From NCBI RefSeq assembly GCF_021654795.1, contig NZ_AP025344.1:6416001-6480000 (forward strand): a stretch of DNA of 64,000 nt, read 5' to 3'. This DNA comes from Paenibacillus dendritiformis. GTDB lineage: Bacteria > Bacillota > Bacilli > Paenibacillales > Paenibacillaceae. The notes below the pieces were generated by a model that ran no database searches, was not told the DNA's origin, and saw only the letters and a list, made by a program, of their open reading frames with translations. The translations under genes and the position numbers were made by a program. This document shows positions 56,402 to 64,000 of this stretch, one piece after another. How positions within the stretch are numbered: position 1 is the first letter of the stretch; the number at the start of each line of letters is the position of its first letter.

Positions 56402-56599
56402 ATGAATGAAGCGATTCAACCAAAATACCACATTACTACGGTAACTTGCGCATGCGGTAATACGTTCGAAACAGGTTCGGTTAAGGAAAACCTGAAAGTA
56501 GAGGTGTGCTCGGCTTGCCATCCGTTCTTCACAGGAAAACAGAAGTTTGTTGATGCGGGCGGTCGTGTGGATAAATTTAAGAAGAAATATGGCATGTAA
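56402..56599 (+). CDS. rpmE: Ribosomal protein L31, zinc-binding form
   Basis: The protein has 65 residues. The cysteines in TCACGN and VCSACHPFF form a zinc ribbon, the C+ type that is replaced by a cysteine-free L31 under zinc limitation in Bacillus. The position after rho is conserved. GAAGGTG precedes the start. Confidence 0.96.
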   Translation: MNEAIQPKYHITTVTCACGNTFETGSVKENLKVEVCSACHPFFTGKQKFVDAGGRVDKFKKKYGM

Positions 56600-56612
56600 T
56601 ACGTTAAATATA

Positions 56613-56652
56613 GACTCTCTTGCTGGTGACAGCGGGAGGGTTTATTTTTTTG
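56613..56652 (+). terminator. Terminator after rpmE
   Basis: ACTCTC-GCTG pairs with CAGC-GGAGGGT, followed by TTATTTTTTT. Confidence 0.85.
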
Positions 56653-56751
56653 TGCCGACGCGCCGTTGAGCACAAAATGTCAAAACCGCACCCTATCCGG
56701 CCGGATATGATAGAGAAGAGAGCCGGGGTGTCAAAGGAAGGAGGTGTCCGC

Positions 56752-57723
56752 ATGGGGAGAAGAGAGCATGAGCGGTGGATATGCCGCGCGGTGGCCTATA
56801 TTGAACGGCATCTGACCGATGATGTGAACTTTGATGATGTAGCCCGCCACACGGCAGTGTCCCGATCTCACCTGCATCGGGTATTCCAGAGACAGTTGGG
56901 GTACAGTGCCTCTTCCTATTTGCGGGAGCGGCGTCTCGCCCGGGCCGCAGCCGATCTGCTCCGGACGAACAAACGGATTCTGGATATCGCGCTGGAATAC
57001 CGCTTCGCCGGGCAGGACTCCTTCACGCGCGCGTTCAAGCGCGCCTACGGCATGACGCCGCACCAATACCGGAGCGGCTTCCGGATATTTCATCGAACGG
57101 AGGAGGGATCGATGGTGAGTGATGCATTTCATGACGATGCGCAGCCGTCTAACCCGTTGCGGGCTCCGCAGACTGCGCCCCGAGGGTGGATGATTACCGG
57201 GCTCTACCCGCATGAATACAAGGCAGGCATCGATCGGGTTCAGGTGCACCGGGGCAAGGCTTCAGGCACGCTGCGTGGAGATGCTTCGGCCAAGCCGGAC
57301 GGCTTCGGGACGCTGATGCAGATGTTCGATGCAGGACAATATCGAGGACGAAGAATCCGGCTTAATGGTTTTTTGAAATCGGAGCGGGTTATCCAGCATG
57401 CAGGGATGTGGGTGCGCGTGGACGGGCCGGACGAGAAGGTGCTTGCCTTCGACAACATGACCACCCGTCCGATACAGGGAACGACCGAATGGGCGTTGTA
57501 CACGATCGTGCTGGACGTGCCCGAGCAGGCGGAGGCGATTGCCTTCGGGGCGTTGCTGTGCGGACCGGGACAGATCTGGATAGACGGATTGCGCTTCGAG
57601 GAGGTCGACGAGACCGTCCCGGTTACCGATATGCTGCCGGAGCTCGGTCAATCCCTGCCTGCCGGCCCGGTCAATCTCGACTTCGAGGCGGATATCCCGG
57701 CCCCGGGCAGGAGTGACATCTAA
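56752..57723 (+). CDS. AraC-family regulator with beta-rich C-terminal domain
   Basis: The protein has 323 residues. The double helix-turn-helix is N-terminal (AVAYIERHLTDDVNFDDVAR, SRSHLHRVFQRQLGYSASSY, GQDSFTRAFKRAYGMTPHQY). The C-terminal part (about 155-310) has a carbohydrate-binding-like pattern with GKASGTLRGDA, YRGRRIRLNGFLKSE and GMWVRVDGPDEKVLAFDNM, rather than the usual GyrI-like domain. The effector is unknown. AGGAGG precedes the ATG. The membrane gene at 57726 follows two bases after its stop codon. Confidence 0.85.
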   Translation: MGRREHERWICRAVAYIERHLTDDVNFDDVARHTAVSRSHLHRVFQRQLGYSASSYLRERRLARAAADLLRTNKRILDIALEYRFAGQDSFTRAFKRAYGMTPHQYRSGFRIFHRTEEGSMVSDAFHDDAQPSNPLRAPQTAPRGWMITGLYPHEYKAGIDRVQVHRGKASGTLRGDASAKPDGFGTLMQMFDAGQYRGRRIRLNGFLKSERVIQHAGMWVRVDGPDEKVLAFDNMTTRPIQGTTEWALYTIVLDVPEQAEAIAFGALLCGPGQIWIDGLRFEEVDETVPVTDMLPELGQSLPAGPVNLDFEADIPAPGRSDI

Positions 57724-57725
57724 TA

Positions 57726-58361
57726 ATGGCAGAAAAACTGTTCGGCTTCGGCTTCGGATATCTGATCCGGCTTCTTCGGGGCGACCTCTCGCCCGCATTG
57801 CTTGTTGCCGCCGGATCGATGCTGGTGCTGGCCGCCGCTGTAGAGGTGTGGGGGAAGCGGCGCTATCAAGCCTGGATACAGGCGGAACGGGGCAGCCATT
57901 CGATATACCGGAGGAAGCTCTCCGGCCTTGCCGCCGATAGCCTGCTGTCCATGGCGGGAGCGCTCGTCGTGTGGGGCGTCATCTATGGAATGCTTGTCCT
58001 GGCAAAGGGAGCATTTCCGGCATGGGGCTGGCCGGAGCAGACGGTTGTGAGTCCGGCTCTGGCATGGCTGAGCCTGCTTGTCGCATACAGCATCATTATA
58101 GGCTTCGGTTGTCTCCATCTGCTGTTCATCGGCCGCAGATTGAGCTTCAGTCCGTTCTGGATCGGATTCGGGACTGCGTGGATGGTGCTGGTCGCCTGCG
58201 CCTTCCTTGGCATGTATCCGCTGGACAATACGCATATAGGCGCATATGCGCTGTGCGGCTTCATAAGCGCCGCCGCCACGCTGCTGTTATGGGGCTTAAG
58301 AGAAGCCGAAGCCAAGATGGAGAAGGAAGCGGCGGAGGACCGTGAAGCTGTAAAGAATTGA
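57726..58361 (+). CDS. Membrane protein of unknown function
   Basis: The protein has 211 residues and four to five hydrophobic segments: LLVAAGSMLVLAAAVEV, LLSMAGALVVWGVIYGMLVL, LAWLSLLVAYSIIIGFG, AWMVLVACAFLGMYPL and ALCGFISAAATLLLWGL. A charged tail follows. It is tightly coupled to the AraC gene, so the two are probably co-transcribed. No family was recognised. Confidence 0.7.
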   Translation: MAEKLFGFGFGYLIRLLRGDLSPALLVAAGSMLVLAAAVEVWGKRRYQAWIQAERGSHSIYRRKLSGLAADSLLSMAGALVVWGVIYGMLVLAKGAFPAWGWPEQTVVSPALAWLSLLVAYSIIIGFGCLHLLFIGRRLSFSPFWIGFGTAWMVLVACAFLGMYPLDNTHIGAYALCGFISAAATLLLWGLREAEAKMEKEAAEDREAVKN

Positions 58362-58400
58362 CTTCGGTTGCACTTTCGGCACAGATCGTCTATACTAAGT

Positions 58401-58673
58401 TATGCCGTGCTAGACGGGGAGGTAGCGGTGCCCTGTAACTCGCAATCCGCTATAGCGAGGTTGAATTCCTGTTAGAGGTCTTGTTGATGTGAGGCTTGGT
58501 ATTCGTCTTTGGTGTTGACGGCTGGGTCCTTCGCAATGAATACCTATGAATCTGGTCAGGTCCGGAAGGAAGCAGCCATAAGTAGGGTTTTTCATGTGCC
58601 GGAGGGAAGCCTGGCCTGAGCTGTAAGGCGAAGGTGCCGCTCGGATCACAATATCAATAACAGGTGCACGGTT
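58401..58673 (+). ncRNA. ffs: Signal recognition particle RNA, large Bacillus-type (scRNA)
   Basis: The RNA is about 270 bases. The 5' Alu-domain block GTGCTAGACGGGGAGGTAGC, the S-domain loop GGTCAGGTCCGGAAGGAAGC and the closing AGGTGCACGGT are diagnostic. With Ffh it targets membrane and secreted proteins. It lies upstream of dnaX as in Bacillus, but a kinase gene is placed between them. The ends are estimated to within a few bases. Confidence 0.96.
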
Positions 58674-58689
58674 CCCATATCGAATGTCC

Positions 58690-58714
58690 AACACCGAGAG
58701 AATCGGTGTTTTTT
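58690..58714 (+). terminator. Terminator after SRP RNA
   Basis: AACACCGA pairs with TCGGTGTT around a five-base loop, followed by TTTT. Confidence 0.92.
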
Positions 58715-58853
58715 GTTCCCCATTTATGAGGATATGCTCAAATATTAAAGTAACGAGGCAGGATTTTTTTTGCGTGTACGGAATACTATACATATCTCCC
58801 AGCATCAAGAGGGAGCGGTAGAGATGGGCGCAATATTACGATGAGGTGAGCCT

Positions 58854-60002
58854 ATGACGGAATTGAATCGGCCTCTTGGTTCTCAGCAAGCGTGTACCCT
58901 CTCCTCTGCCGGATCGACAGAGGGCCAGGATCAGGAGCGAGGAAAGCTGAATTTGCTGCAGCAGTTTGCGGGTGCTTTTTTGCGGGACGTCAACCTGGGC
59001 ATCCTGCTGCTCGATGTCCAGTTCCGCCTGGTGGATATTAGCGACATGGCATGCCGGATTCTCGGATGGACCAAGTCCGAAGTGCTGCATCGCCGGGTCA
59101 ATGATCTGTTCGGAGAGATGCCGACGGAGTACCATCTTGTGCAGCGGTCGCTTCTCGAAGGCGTGGTCACCCATAACCATGCCGTCTCCTGGATCAACGG
59201 TTCGGATCGCTATGAGCTGCTGATGGACTCGAATGTGCTGCGGGATGAGCAGGATCGGATTGTTGGCGCATACGTGCTGCTCAAGGATGTGTCCAATCTG
59301 CGGTCGCTCGAAGAGCAGGTACAGCGGAGCGACAGACTGGCCATGATCGGCCAGATCGCGGCTGGAACGGCTCATGAGATACGGAATCCGTTAACCTCGA
59401 TCAAGGGCTTCCTGCAGATGTTCAAAAAAAAGCTCGATGAGCATGGCATGATCAAGGAAGTGCATTACACCGATATTATGCTGACCGAGATTAACCGGAT
59501 CAACGAATTGGTCGGCGAGTTTTTGCTGCTGAGCAAGCCGAAGCATCTGACGATAGAGCGGGTGAATCTCCACCAGGTGCTGGGCGAGATTTTGCCTATC
59601 ATTCAGAATGAGGCGGTTCTTCATGCGGTTCAGGTGAACTATAAGGCGGACGAGCCGCTGCCCCTGGTCATCGGCGACCGCGAGCTGCTCAAGCAGGTCT
59701 TCATTAATATTGCCAAAAACGGAATCGAAGCGATGAGCGAAGGCGGCGTGTTGAACGTGACGGCAAGACGGGATGACGAGAGCAAGCGGGTTCTGATCGA
59801 CATTCAGGATTCGGGTCCGGGCATCCCTTGCTACATTATCGATAAAATTTTCGATCCGTTCTTCACGACCAAGGCGAACGGCACAGGCCTAGGATTGTCG
59901 GTCTGCCAGCGGATTATTCACGATTTGGGCGGTTCCATACGGGTATCGACCAAAGGCTACGGCACGACTTTCACCCTTTATTTTCCGTTCCCGGCCCCAT
60001 AA
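58854..60002 (+). CDS. PAS-domain histidine kinase (sporulation-kinase-like)
   Basis: The protein has 382 residues and no membrane segment. A PAS domain (about 40-150, GILLLDVQFRLVDISDMACR) is followed by the phospho-acceptor block AGTAHEIRNPLTSIKGFLQM and an ATPase domain with NIAKNGIEAM, DSGPGIP and GTGLGLSVCQRI. The HEIRNPLTSIKGFLQ form is usual in KinA-E type kinases that feed Spo0F. No response-regulator gene is adjacent. A role in the phosphorelay is inference. Confidence 0.88.
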   Translation: MTELNRPLGSQQACTLSSAGSTEGQDQERGKLNLLQQFAGAFLRDVNLGILLLDVQFRLVDISDMACRILGWTKSEVLHRRVNDLFGEMPTEYHLVQRSLLEGVVTHNHAVSWINGSDRYELLMDSNVLRDEQDRIVGAYVLLKDVSNLRSLEEQVQRSDRLAMIGQIAAGTAHEIRNPLTSIKGFLQMFKKKLDEHGMIKEVHYTDIMLTEINRINELVGEFLLLSKPKHLTIERVNLHQVLGEILPIIQNEAVLHAVQVNYKADEPLPLVIGDRELLKQVFINIAKNGIEAMSEGGVLNVTARRDDESKRVLIDIQDSGPGIPCYIIDKIFDPFFTTKANGTGLGLSVCQRIIHDLGGSIRVSTKGYGTTFTLYFPFPAP

Positions 60003-60035
60003 ATCGCCGTCCTTTCGAACATAATAGGAGTCAAG

Positions 60036-60082
60036 AACAGCCGTTTTCCTGTTTGCCAAAGAGAGGGAATGGCTGTTTTTTT
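60036..60082 (+). terminator. Terminator between the kinase and dnaX
   Basis: AACAGCC and GGCTGTT enclose an inner stem (CCT/AGG) and are followed by TTTTTT. Confidence 0.88.
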
Positions 60083-60130
60083 ACAATTTGTGATATAGTA
60101 TAATAAGAAAAACGCTCTCGAGGTTACAGC

Positions 60131-61894
60131 ATGGGACATATTGCATTGTATCGCGCTTGGCGGCCACAGTCATTCGGTGACATGGTCGGACAACAGCATA
60201 TTATTCAGACATTGCAAAACTCGCTGCGTGAGCGGCGATTTTCGCATGCCTACCTTTTCAGCGGTCCCCGGGGTACCGGCAAGACCACTGCTGCGAAGAT
60301 CATGGCCAAAGCGGTCAACTGCGAACAGGGTCCGGGTCCGGAGCCCTGCAATGAATGCGAAGCCTGCCGGCGCATAACCGCCGGCGCGGTCATGGATGTC
60401 GTCGAGATCGACGCCGCATCCAACCGGGGCGTGGAAGAAATTCGCGATCTTCGGGAAAAGGTGAAATACGCGCCTTCCGAAGTCCGCCACAAAGTGTATA
60501 TCATTGACGAGGTTCACATGCTGACGACGGAGGCCTTCAACGCCCTGCTCAAGACGCTGGAGGAGCCTCCCGCTCATGTCATGTTCATCCTGGCCACGAC
60601 GGAACCTCATCGCTTGCCGGCGACCATCGTCTCCCGGTGCCAGCGGTTTGATTTCCGCAGAGTGACGCTGGAGGAACAGGTATCCCGTCTGGAGCAAGTG
60701 TGCAGGGATGAGGGAATTGAGGCAGACCGGGACAGTCTAATCTATATCGCGAAGCTGTCGGATGGCGGCATGCGCGATGCGATTAGCCTCCTGGATCAGG
60801 CGGCATCCTTCACCGATGGCCGGCTTGACTACCGGCAAGTGCTGGACATTACCGGGGGCATACCGGAGGAACAGTTCGCGGACATTGCCCGTGCCGTTCA
60901 AGCCGGAGATGTGGGATCTGTCCTCGCCACGGTGGAGTCGATGATGCAGGATGGGAAGAGCGCGGACAAATGCATGGAGAGTCTGCTCTACTTTTTCCGC
61001 GATCTGTTGATGCTGAAGATGGTGCCGGACGGACAAGGGATGACGGATCGCCTGACGCGTGTGGAAGCGTTCCGGGAGCTGGCCGATGCCTTTGAAGCGG
61101 CGAGCTTATTCCGGATTATCGATACCTTGAACCGGTATCAGACGGACATGAAATATGCGGTGCAGCCGCAAACGTTATTCGAGGTAGCCCTGCTGCAGTT
61201 AGCGGTGCAGAATCAACCGGGAGCGCTGACAAGCCACCCGGAGGCGGCTGAACGGCAGGCCGATCGTTCCGATGCGGTGGGATCTTCTTCCGTCGTGCAA
61301 CAATTGCAGCGTCAAGTTGCGTCATTAGAAGCGAAGCTGAATGAATTGGCGAAGGGGAGAATGCCGGACGGGCGTTCAGACGGGGGGCAACCCGAACGTG
61401 CCCCGGCCGCTACCAGAGCGCCTGCGCGGGTGTCGCGGATGGCGAAGCAGCCGCCTCATTTCGAACGGTATACCGCCTCGAAGGATTCCTCCGAATCGAA
61501 CCGCATCCGCTCCAATTGGGGACAGGTGCTGCAGCGAGTGAAGGAAGCCGGCGTCACGATTCACGCTTGGCTTGTCAATGGGGAGCCTGTATCGGCACTG
61601 GAAGATCGGGTGCTGGTCGCCTTCAAAAACACGATTCACCGCGATACGACCGAGAAGCCCAACAACAAGCAGGTGATTGAACGCGTCCTGTCCGAAGTGT
61701 TCGGCAAGCCATATCAGCTCGATACGATGATGCTGAAGGATTGGGAAGAGGCGGCGGAGCGGTCGGCCGGAGAGAAGGAAGAGCCGGCGTTCCGGCTGGA
61801 GCCGGAAGGTTCCGAAGCAGAATCGGCGCAAGAACCTTGGATTGACGAGGCACTCCACATGTTCGGGGAGGACCTCGTTGTCATAAAAGAGTAA
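60131..61894 (+). CDS. dnaX: DNA polymerase III subunit gamma/tau
   Basis: The protein has 587 residues. It is the clamp-loader ATPase. Walker A is SGPRGTGKTTAAK, the zinc cysteines are around EPCNECEACR, Walker B is YIIDEVHMLT and the arginine-finger SRC motif is IVSRCQRFDF. The C-terminal tau-like part starts at about 370 with a charged linker. Its function is loading the sliding clamp and linking the polymerase at the fork. Conserved neighbours ybaB and recR follow. Confidence 0.96.
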   Translation: MGHIALYRAWRPQSFGDMVGQQHIIQTLQNSLRERRFSHAYLFSGPRGTGKTTAAKIMAKAVNCEQGPGPEPCNECEACRRITAGAVMDVVEIDAASNRGVEEIRDLREKVKYAPSEVRHKVYIIDEVHMLTTEAFNALLKTLEEPPAHVMFILATTEPHRLPATIVSRCQRFDFRRVTLEEQVSRLEQVCRDEGIEADRDSLIYIAKLSDGGMRDAISLLDQAASFTDGRLDYRQVLDITGGIPEEQFADIARAVQAGDVGSVLATVESMMQDGKSADKCMESLLYFFRDLLMLKMVPDGQGMTDRLTRVEAFRELADAFEAASLFRIIDTLNRYQTDMKYAVQPQTLFEVALLQLAVQNQPGALTSHPEAAERQADRSDAVGSSSVVQQLQRQVASLEAKLNELAKGRMPDGRSDGGQPERAPAATRAPARVSRMAKQPPHFERYTASKDSSESNRIRSNWGQVLQRVKEAGVTIHAWLVNGEPVSALEDRVLVAFKNTIHRDTTEKPNNKQVIERVLSEVFGKPYQLDTMMLKDWEEAAERSAGEKEEPAFRLEPEGSEAESAQEPWIDEALHMFGEDLVVIKE

Positions 61895-61931
61895 TTATAT
61901 TATTCTATGTAAAAAAGGAGAAATTACAGCG

Positions 61932-62243
61932 ATGAACAATATGAATCAAATGATGAAACAGGTCAAGAGAATGCAAGAGCAAATGCTGAAGGCCCAGGAG
62001 CAACTGGCTGACAAGAAGACGACGGGGACTTCCGGCGGCGGCGCCGTCACCGTTGAAGTGAACGGCCACAAAAAAGTGCTCAGCATTGTCATCAAGCCTG
62101 AAGTCGTTGATCCGGAAGATATCGAAATGCTTCAAGATCTCGTGATTACCGCTGTCAATGACGCGCTGACCAAAGCAGAAGATATGGCGAATGACGATAT
62201 GGCCAAATTTACAGGCGGCATGAAAATTCCTGGCTTGTTCTAA
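61932..62243 (+). CDS. ybaB: YbaB/EbfC nucleoid-associated protein
   Basis: The protein has 103 residues and binds DNA as a dimer. Blocks seen are MNQMMKQVKRMQEQMLKAQE, VTVEVNGHKKVLSIVIKPEV and LQDLVITAVNDALTKAEDM. It is encoded in the dnaX-ybaB-recR order conserved in most bacteria. AAAAAGGAG precedes the start. Confidence 0.95.
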   Translation: MNNMNQMMKQVKRMQEQMLKAQEQLADKKTTGTSGGGAVTVEVNGHKKVLSIVIKPEVVDPEDIEMLQDLVITAVNDALTKAEDMANDDMAKFTGGMKIPGLF

Positions 62244-62258
62244 TAAGGCGACATGTTC

Positions 62259-62293
62259 GGCATATACCATTCGGTATATGCCCTTCTGTTATT
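62259..62293 (+). terminator. Hairpin between ybaB and recR
   Basis: GGCATATACC and GGTATATGCC form a perfect 10-bp stem, followed by CTTCTGTTATT. It may allow partial readthrough into recR. Confidence 0.65.
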
Positions 62294-62473
62294 GTAGAGG
62301 CCGTTCCAAAAGTCCGCATCGAGTTTTTAAAGCCTTCTCGGCGTTGAAAACCGGCCTTTTTTGAACGATTTTCTATAGGAGCGGAGATTTCGGTATTGCG
62401 GAGTCTGTCGCGCGGATAGCCGGTTCGCGAGAGCGGCGTCTGCATCCTATGCCATTGAAAAGGAGAGGCAGCC

Positions 62474-63073
62474 TTGTATTATCCAGAACCGATCGCGAAG
62501 TTGATCGAGGCATTTTCCCGCTTGCCGGGCATTGGGCCCAAGACGGCTGCCCGCCTTGCGTTCCACGTCATCCGCATGCCTGAAGATGATGTCATCGACT
62601 TCGCCAAAGCGTTGGTCAACGTGAAGCGCAATCTGCAATATTGCTCGGTATGCTGCAATATAACCGATTCGGATCCGTGCAGGATCTGCCAGGACAAGAC
62701 CCGGGATCCGTCCGTCATCTGCGTCGTGCAGGAGACGAAGGATCTGGTGGCCATGGAACGGACGAAGGAGTTCCAGGGATATTATCATGTGCTGCAGGGC
62801 GCAATCTCTCCGATGGAGGGGATTGGGCCGGAGGATATCCGTCTGGCCGAATTGTTGAAGCGGCTAAGCGATGAGCGGGTGAAGGAATTGATCTTGGCGA
62901 CGAATCCGAATATCGAAGGGGAAGCGACGGCGATGTACATATCCCGTCTGGTGAAGCCCTTCGGTATCCGAGTGACGCGCATTGCCCACGGCTTGCCGGT
63001 TGGCGGCGACCTGGAATATGCCGATGAAGTGACGCTGTCCAAGGCATTGGAAGGACGGCGGGAAATTCAGTAA
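62474..63073 (+). CDS. recR: Recombination mediator RecR
   Basis: The protein has 199 residues. A helix-hairpin-helix (SRLPGIGPKTAARLAFHVI) is followed by a four-cysteine zinc finger in CSVCCNITDSDPCRIC, then a Toprim domain (VICVVQETKDLVAMERT) and the C-terminal GGDLEYADEVTLSKAL. It acts with RecO and RecF to load RecA. The start codon is TTG behind AGGAGAGG. Confidence 0.96.
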   Translation: MYYPEPIAKLIEAFSRLPGIGPKTAARLAFHVIRMPEDDVIDFAKALVNVKRNLQYCSVCCNITDSDPCRICQDKTRDPSVICVVQETKDLVAMERTKEFQGYYHVLQGAISPMEGIGPEDIRLAELLKRLSDERVKELILATNPNIEGEATAMYISRLVKPFGIRVTRIAHGLPVGGDLEYADEVTLSKALEGRREIQ

Positions 63074-63124
63074 GGTCATGCATTGGACATTGCGGCGCAG
63101 TATAACATAGCATGAGCGATCCCG

Positions 63125-63152
63125 GCCCCTGGCATTCAGCCAGGGGCTTTTT
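63125..63152 (+). terminator. Terminator after recR
   Basis: GCCCCTGGC and GCCAGGGGC around ATTCA, followed by TTTTT. Confidence 0.94.
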
Positions 63153-63227
63153 GTCAGCATTTTCGGTTCTAGTCTTGTCCCGATTCCCATAACCATAGTT
63201 ATACCAAGGAGCGGGGAGGGACGGAAC

Positions 63228-63500
63228 GTGCGATGGCTGACGATCAAGCGTTGGTTCTCCGGGGGCCACAAGCAGGAAGTGGCGGAGGCAATTGCGCATG
63301 AGCAGTTAATGGATGACATTAGACAGGCGCTTCGGGAGTGGGAACGCGCCCATTCTCGATTCCAGTATGCGGTGGGCGATGACGAGGTCGACTATGCGAT
63401 CTTTACGCTGGAAGCGGCCGAGAAGCGTGTGGCCATGCTCATCAAAAAAGCAAAACGGAATGAACTGCATGCACTCAAGCTGGGGAAGGGGTGGACGTAA
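63228..63500 (+). CDS. yaaL: DUF2508 protein (YaaL)
   Basis: The protein has 90 residues and is mostly helical and basic, with DDIRQALREWERAHSRFQYA typical of DUF2508. In Bacillus yaaL lies between recR and bofA, and so it does here. No function is established. The start is GTG at 63228 with GGAGGG upstream, and bofA begins one base after its stop codon. Confidence 0.9.
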   Translation: MRWLTIKRWFSGGHKQEVAEAIAHEQLMDDIRQALREWERAHSRFQYAVGDDEVDYAIFTLEAAEKRVAMLIKKAKRNELHALKLGKGWT

Positions 63501-63501
63501 A

Positions 63502-63765
63502 GTGAAATGGATGATGATCGGCGTACTCATCGTATCGGCGGCAGCGCTGCTGTTCGTCTTGCTGCGTCAACGGTTGGCCTGGCGGGGAATCATGAACTTC
63601 CTCCTTCATGGCACGGCGGCCTTCGTGCTTTTGTATATCGTGAATACGACTGGCATGGCGGTTGACGTATATGTGCCTGTCAACCCGGTTACGTTATCTG
63701 CGGTCGGGTTGCTTGGAGTGCCTGGCTTGGCCGCGATTATTTTCTTGAAAATGGTTATGATTTAG
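63502..63765 (+). CDS. bofA: Sigma-K processing inhibitor BofA
   Basis: The protein has 87 residues and two membrane segments (MIGVLIVSAAALLFVLL and VTLSAVGLLGVPGLAAIIFL) with FLLHGTAAFVLLYIVNTTGM between them. In Bacillus it sits in the outer forespore membrane and restrains the SpoIVFB protease until the engulfment checkpoint. The start is GTG at 63502, immediately after yaaL, implying translational coupling. It is the last gene before the rRNA promoters. Confidence 0.93.
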   Translation: MKWMMIGVLIVSAAALLFVLLRQRLAWRGIMNFLLHGTAAFVLLYIVNTTGMAVDVYVPVNPVTLSAVGLLGVPGLAAIIFLKMVMI

Positions 63766-63768
63766 TTG

Positions 63769-63798
63769 TTGACTTGCTATATACGTCTGTGATAAATT
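63769..63798 (+). promoter_or_regulatory. rRNA promoter P1
   Basis: TTGACT and TAAATT are separated by 18 bp, followed by ATAAAGCGTCGCT. Confidence 0.8.
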
Positions 63799-63877
63799 AT
63801 AAAGCGTCGCTTCGAGAGACCGAGGCAAGCATTTGAAAGATGTCGAAAGACATCGAAAAAAATATTTAAAAAAATGC

Positions 63878-63907
63878 TTGACGAAGAACGTTCGAATGTG
63901 ATATATT
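63878..63907 (+). promoter_or_regulatory. rRNA promoter P2
   Basis: TTGACG and TATATT are separated by 18 bp, followed by ATAAAGGTCGCT. The likeness to P1, 109 bp upstream, and the conserved place after bofA point to a 16S rRNA gene just outside the window. The stretch 63908-64000 would be its leader. Confidence 0.82.
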
Positions 63908-64000
63908 ATAAAGGTCGCTGCTGAACGCAACGACAACGTGAGAAAGAAAGATATAAAAGCTTTTAGAAGCTTTATAGACGGCTTTTGAACGAATAATTGT

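Overview
The window looks like a chromosomal segment of a Paenibacillus-type member of the Bacillota. G+C appears to be in the low to mid fifties by eye. It carries Bacillus-type core gene blocks (ywhD-pbpG-speE-speB; ywiB-argS; rpoE-pyrG-spo0F-fbaA-murA-rho-rpmE; SRP RNA-dnaX-ybaB-recR-yaaL-bofA), sporulation genes, ydaO-type and TPP riboswitches, and many AraC-type regulators. The Paenibacillus assignment is an inference from G+C and gene content; no database search was run.

Left part, 1-16 kb: accessory and decaying. After a truncated rhodanese comes an AT-rich island with one reverse transcriptase of the defence-associated UG/Abi type. Its retroviral-type motifs are intact and it is flanked by about 290 bases of non-coding DNA on each side. 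This is the best candidate here for an undescribed system. It is followed by broken genes: a small membrane protein, a MerR fragment, an alpha/beta hydrolase, a DUF1266 lipoprotein, a Btr-like AraC/substrate-binding fusion under a good Fur box, another lipoprotein, and a GAP-family remnant. Between them lie intact genes: an ADP-ribosylglycohydrolase with an AraC regulator, TetR with a DUF2306 membrane protein, ytxJ, and two tandemly duplicated lipoproteins.

Middle part, 15-48 kb: exoA, an AraC/GyrI-like regulator, envelope genes (DUF4097, NlpC/P60 under a c-di-AMP riboswitch, M1 peptidase), ywhD, a GntR-MFS pair, pbpG behind a forespore-type promoter, the polyamine genes speE-speB, a LysR/deaminase/amidohydrolase operon, ankyrin and KGG stress proteins, ywiB-argS, a LytS/LytR pair beside a CstA-type transporter, and tenA under a TPP riboswitch. 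Three copies of a long intergenic repeat (about 16.5-17.15, 25.9-26.3 and 46.2-46.9 kb) are built from short CTGCA-type dyads spaced 50-60 bp apart. The first and last are near-identical and inverted.

Right part, 48-64 kb: conserved housekeeping. rpoE, pyrG, spo0F (with a perfect sigma-H promoter), fbaA, murA, rho and rpmE are followed by an AraC regulator and a membrane protein, then SRP RNA, a PAS histidine kinase, dnaX, ybaB, recR, yaaL and bofA. Two tandem strong promoters at the end point to an rRNA operon just outside the window.
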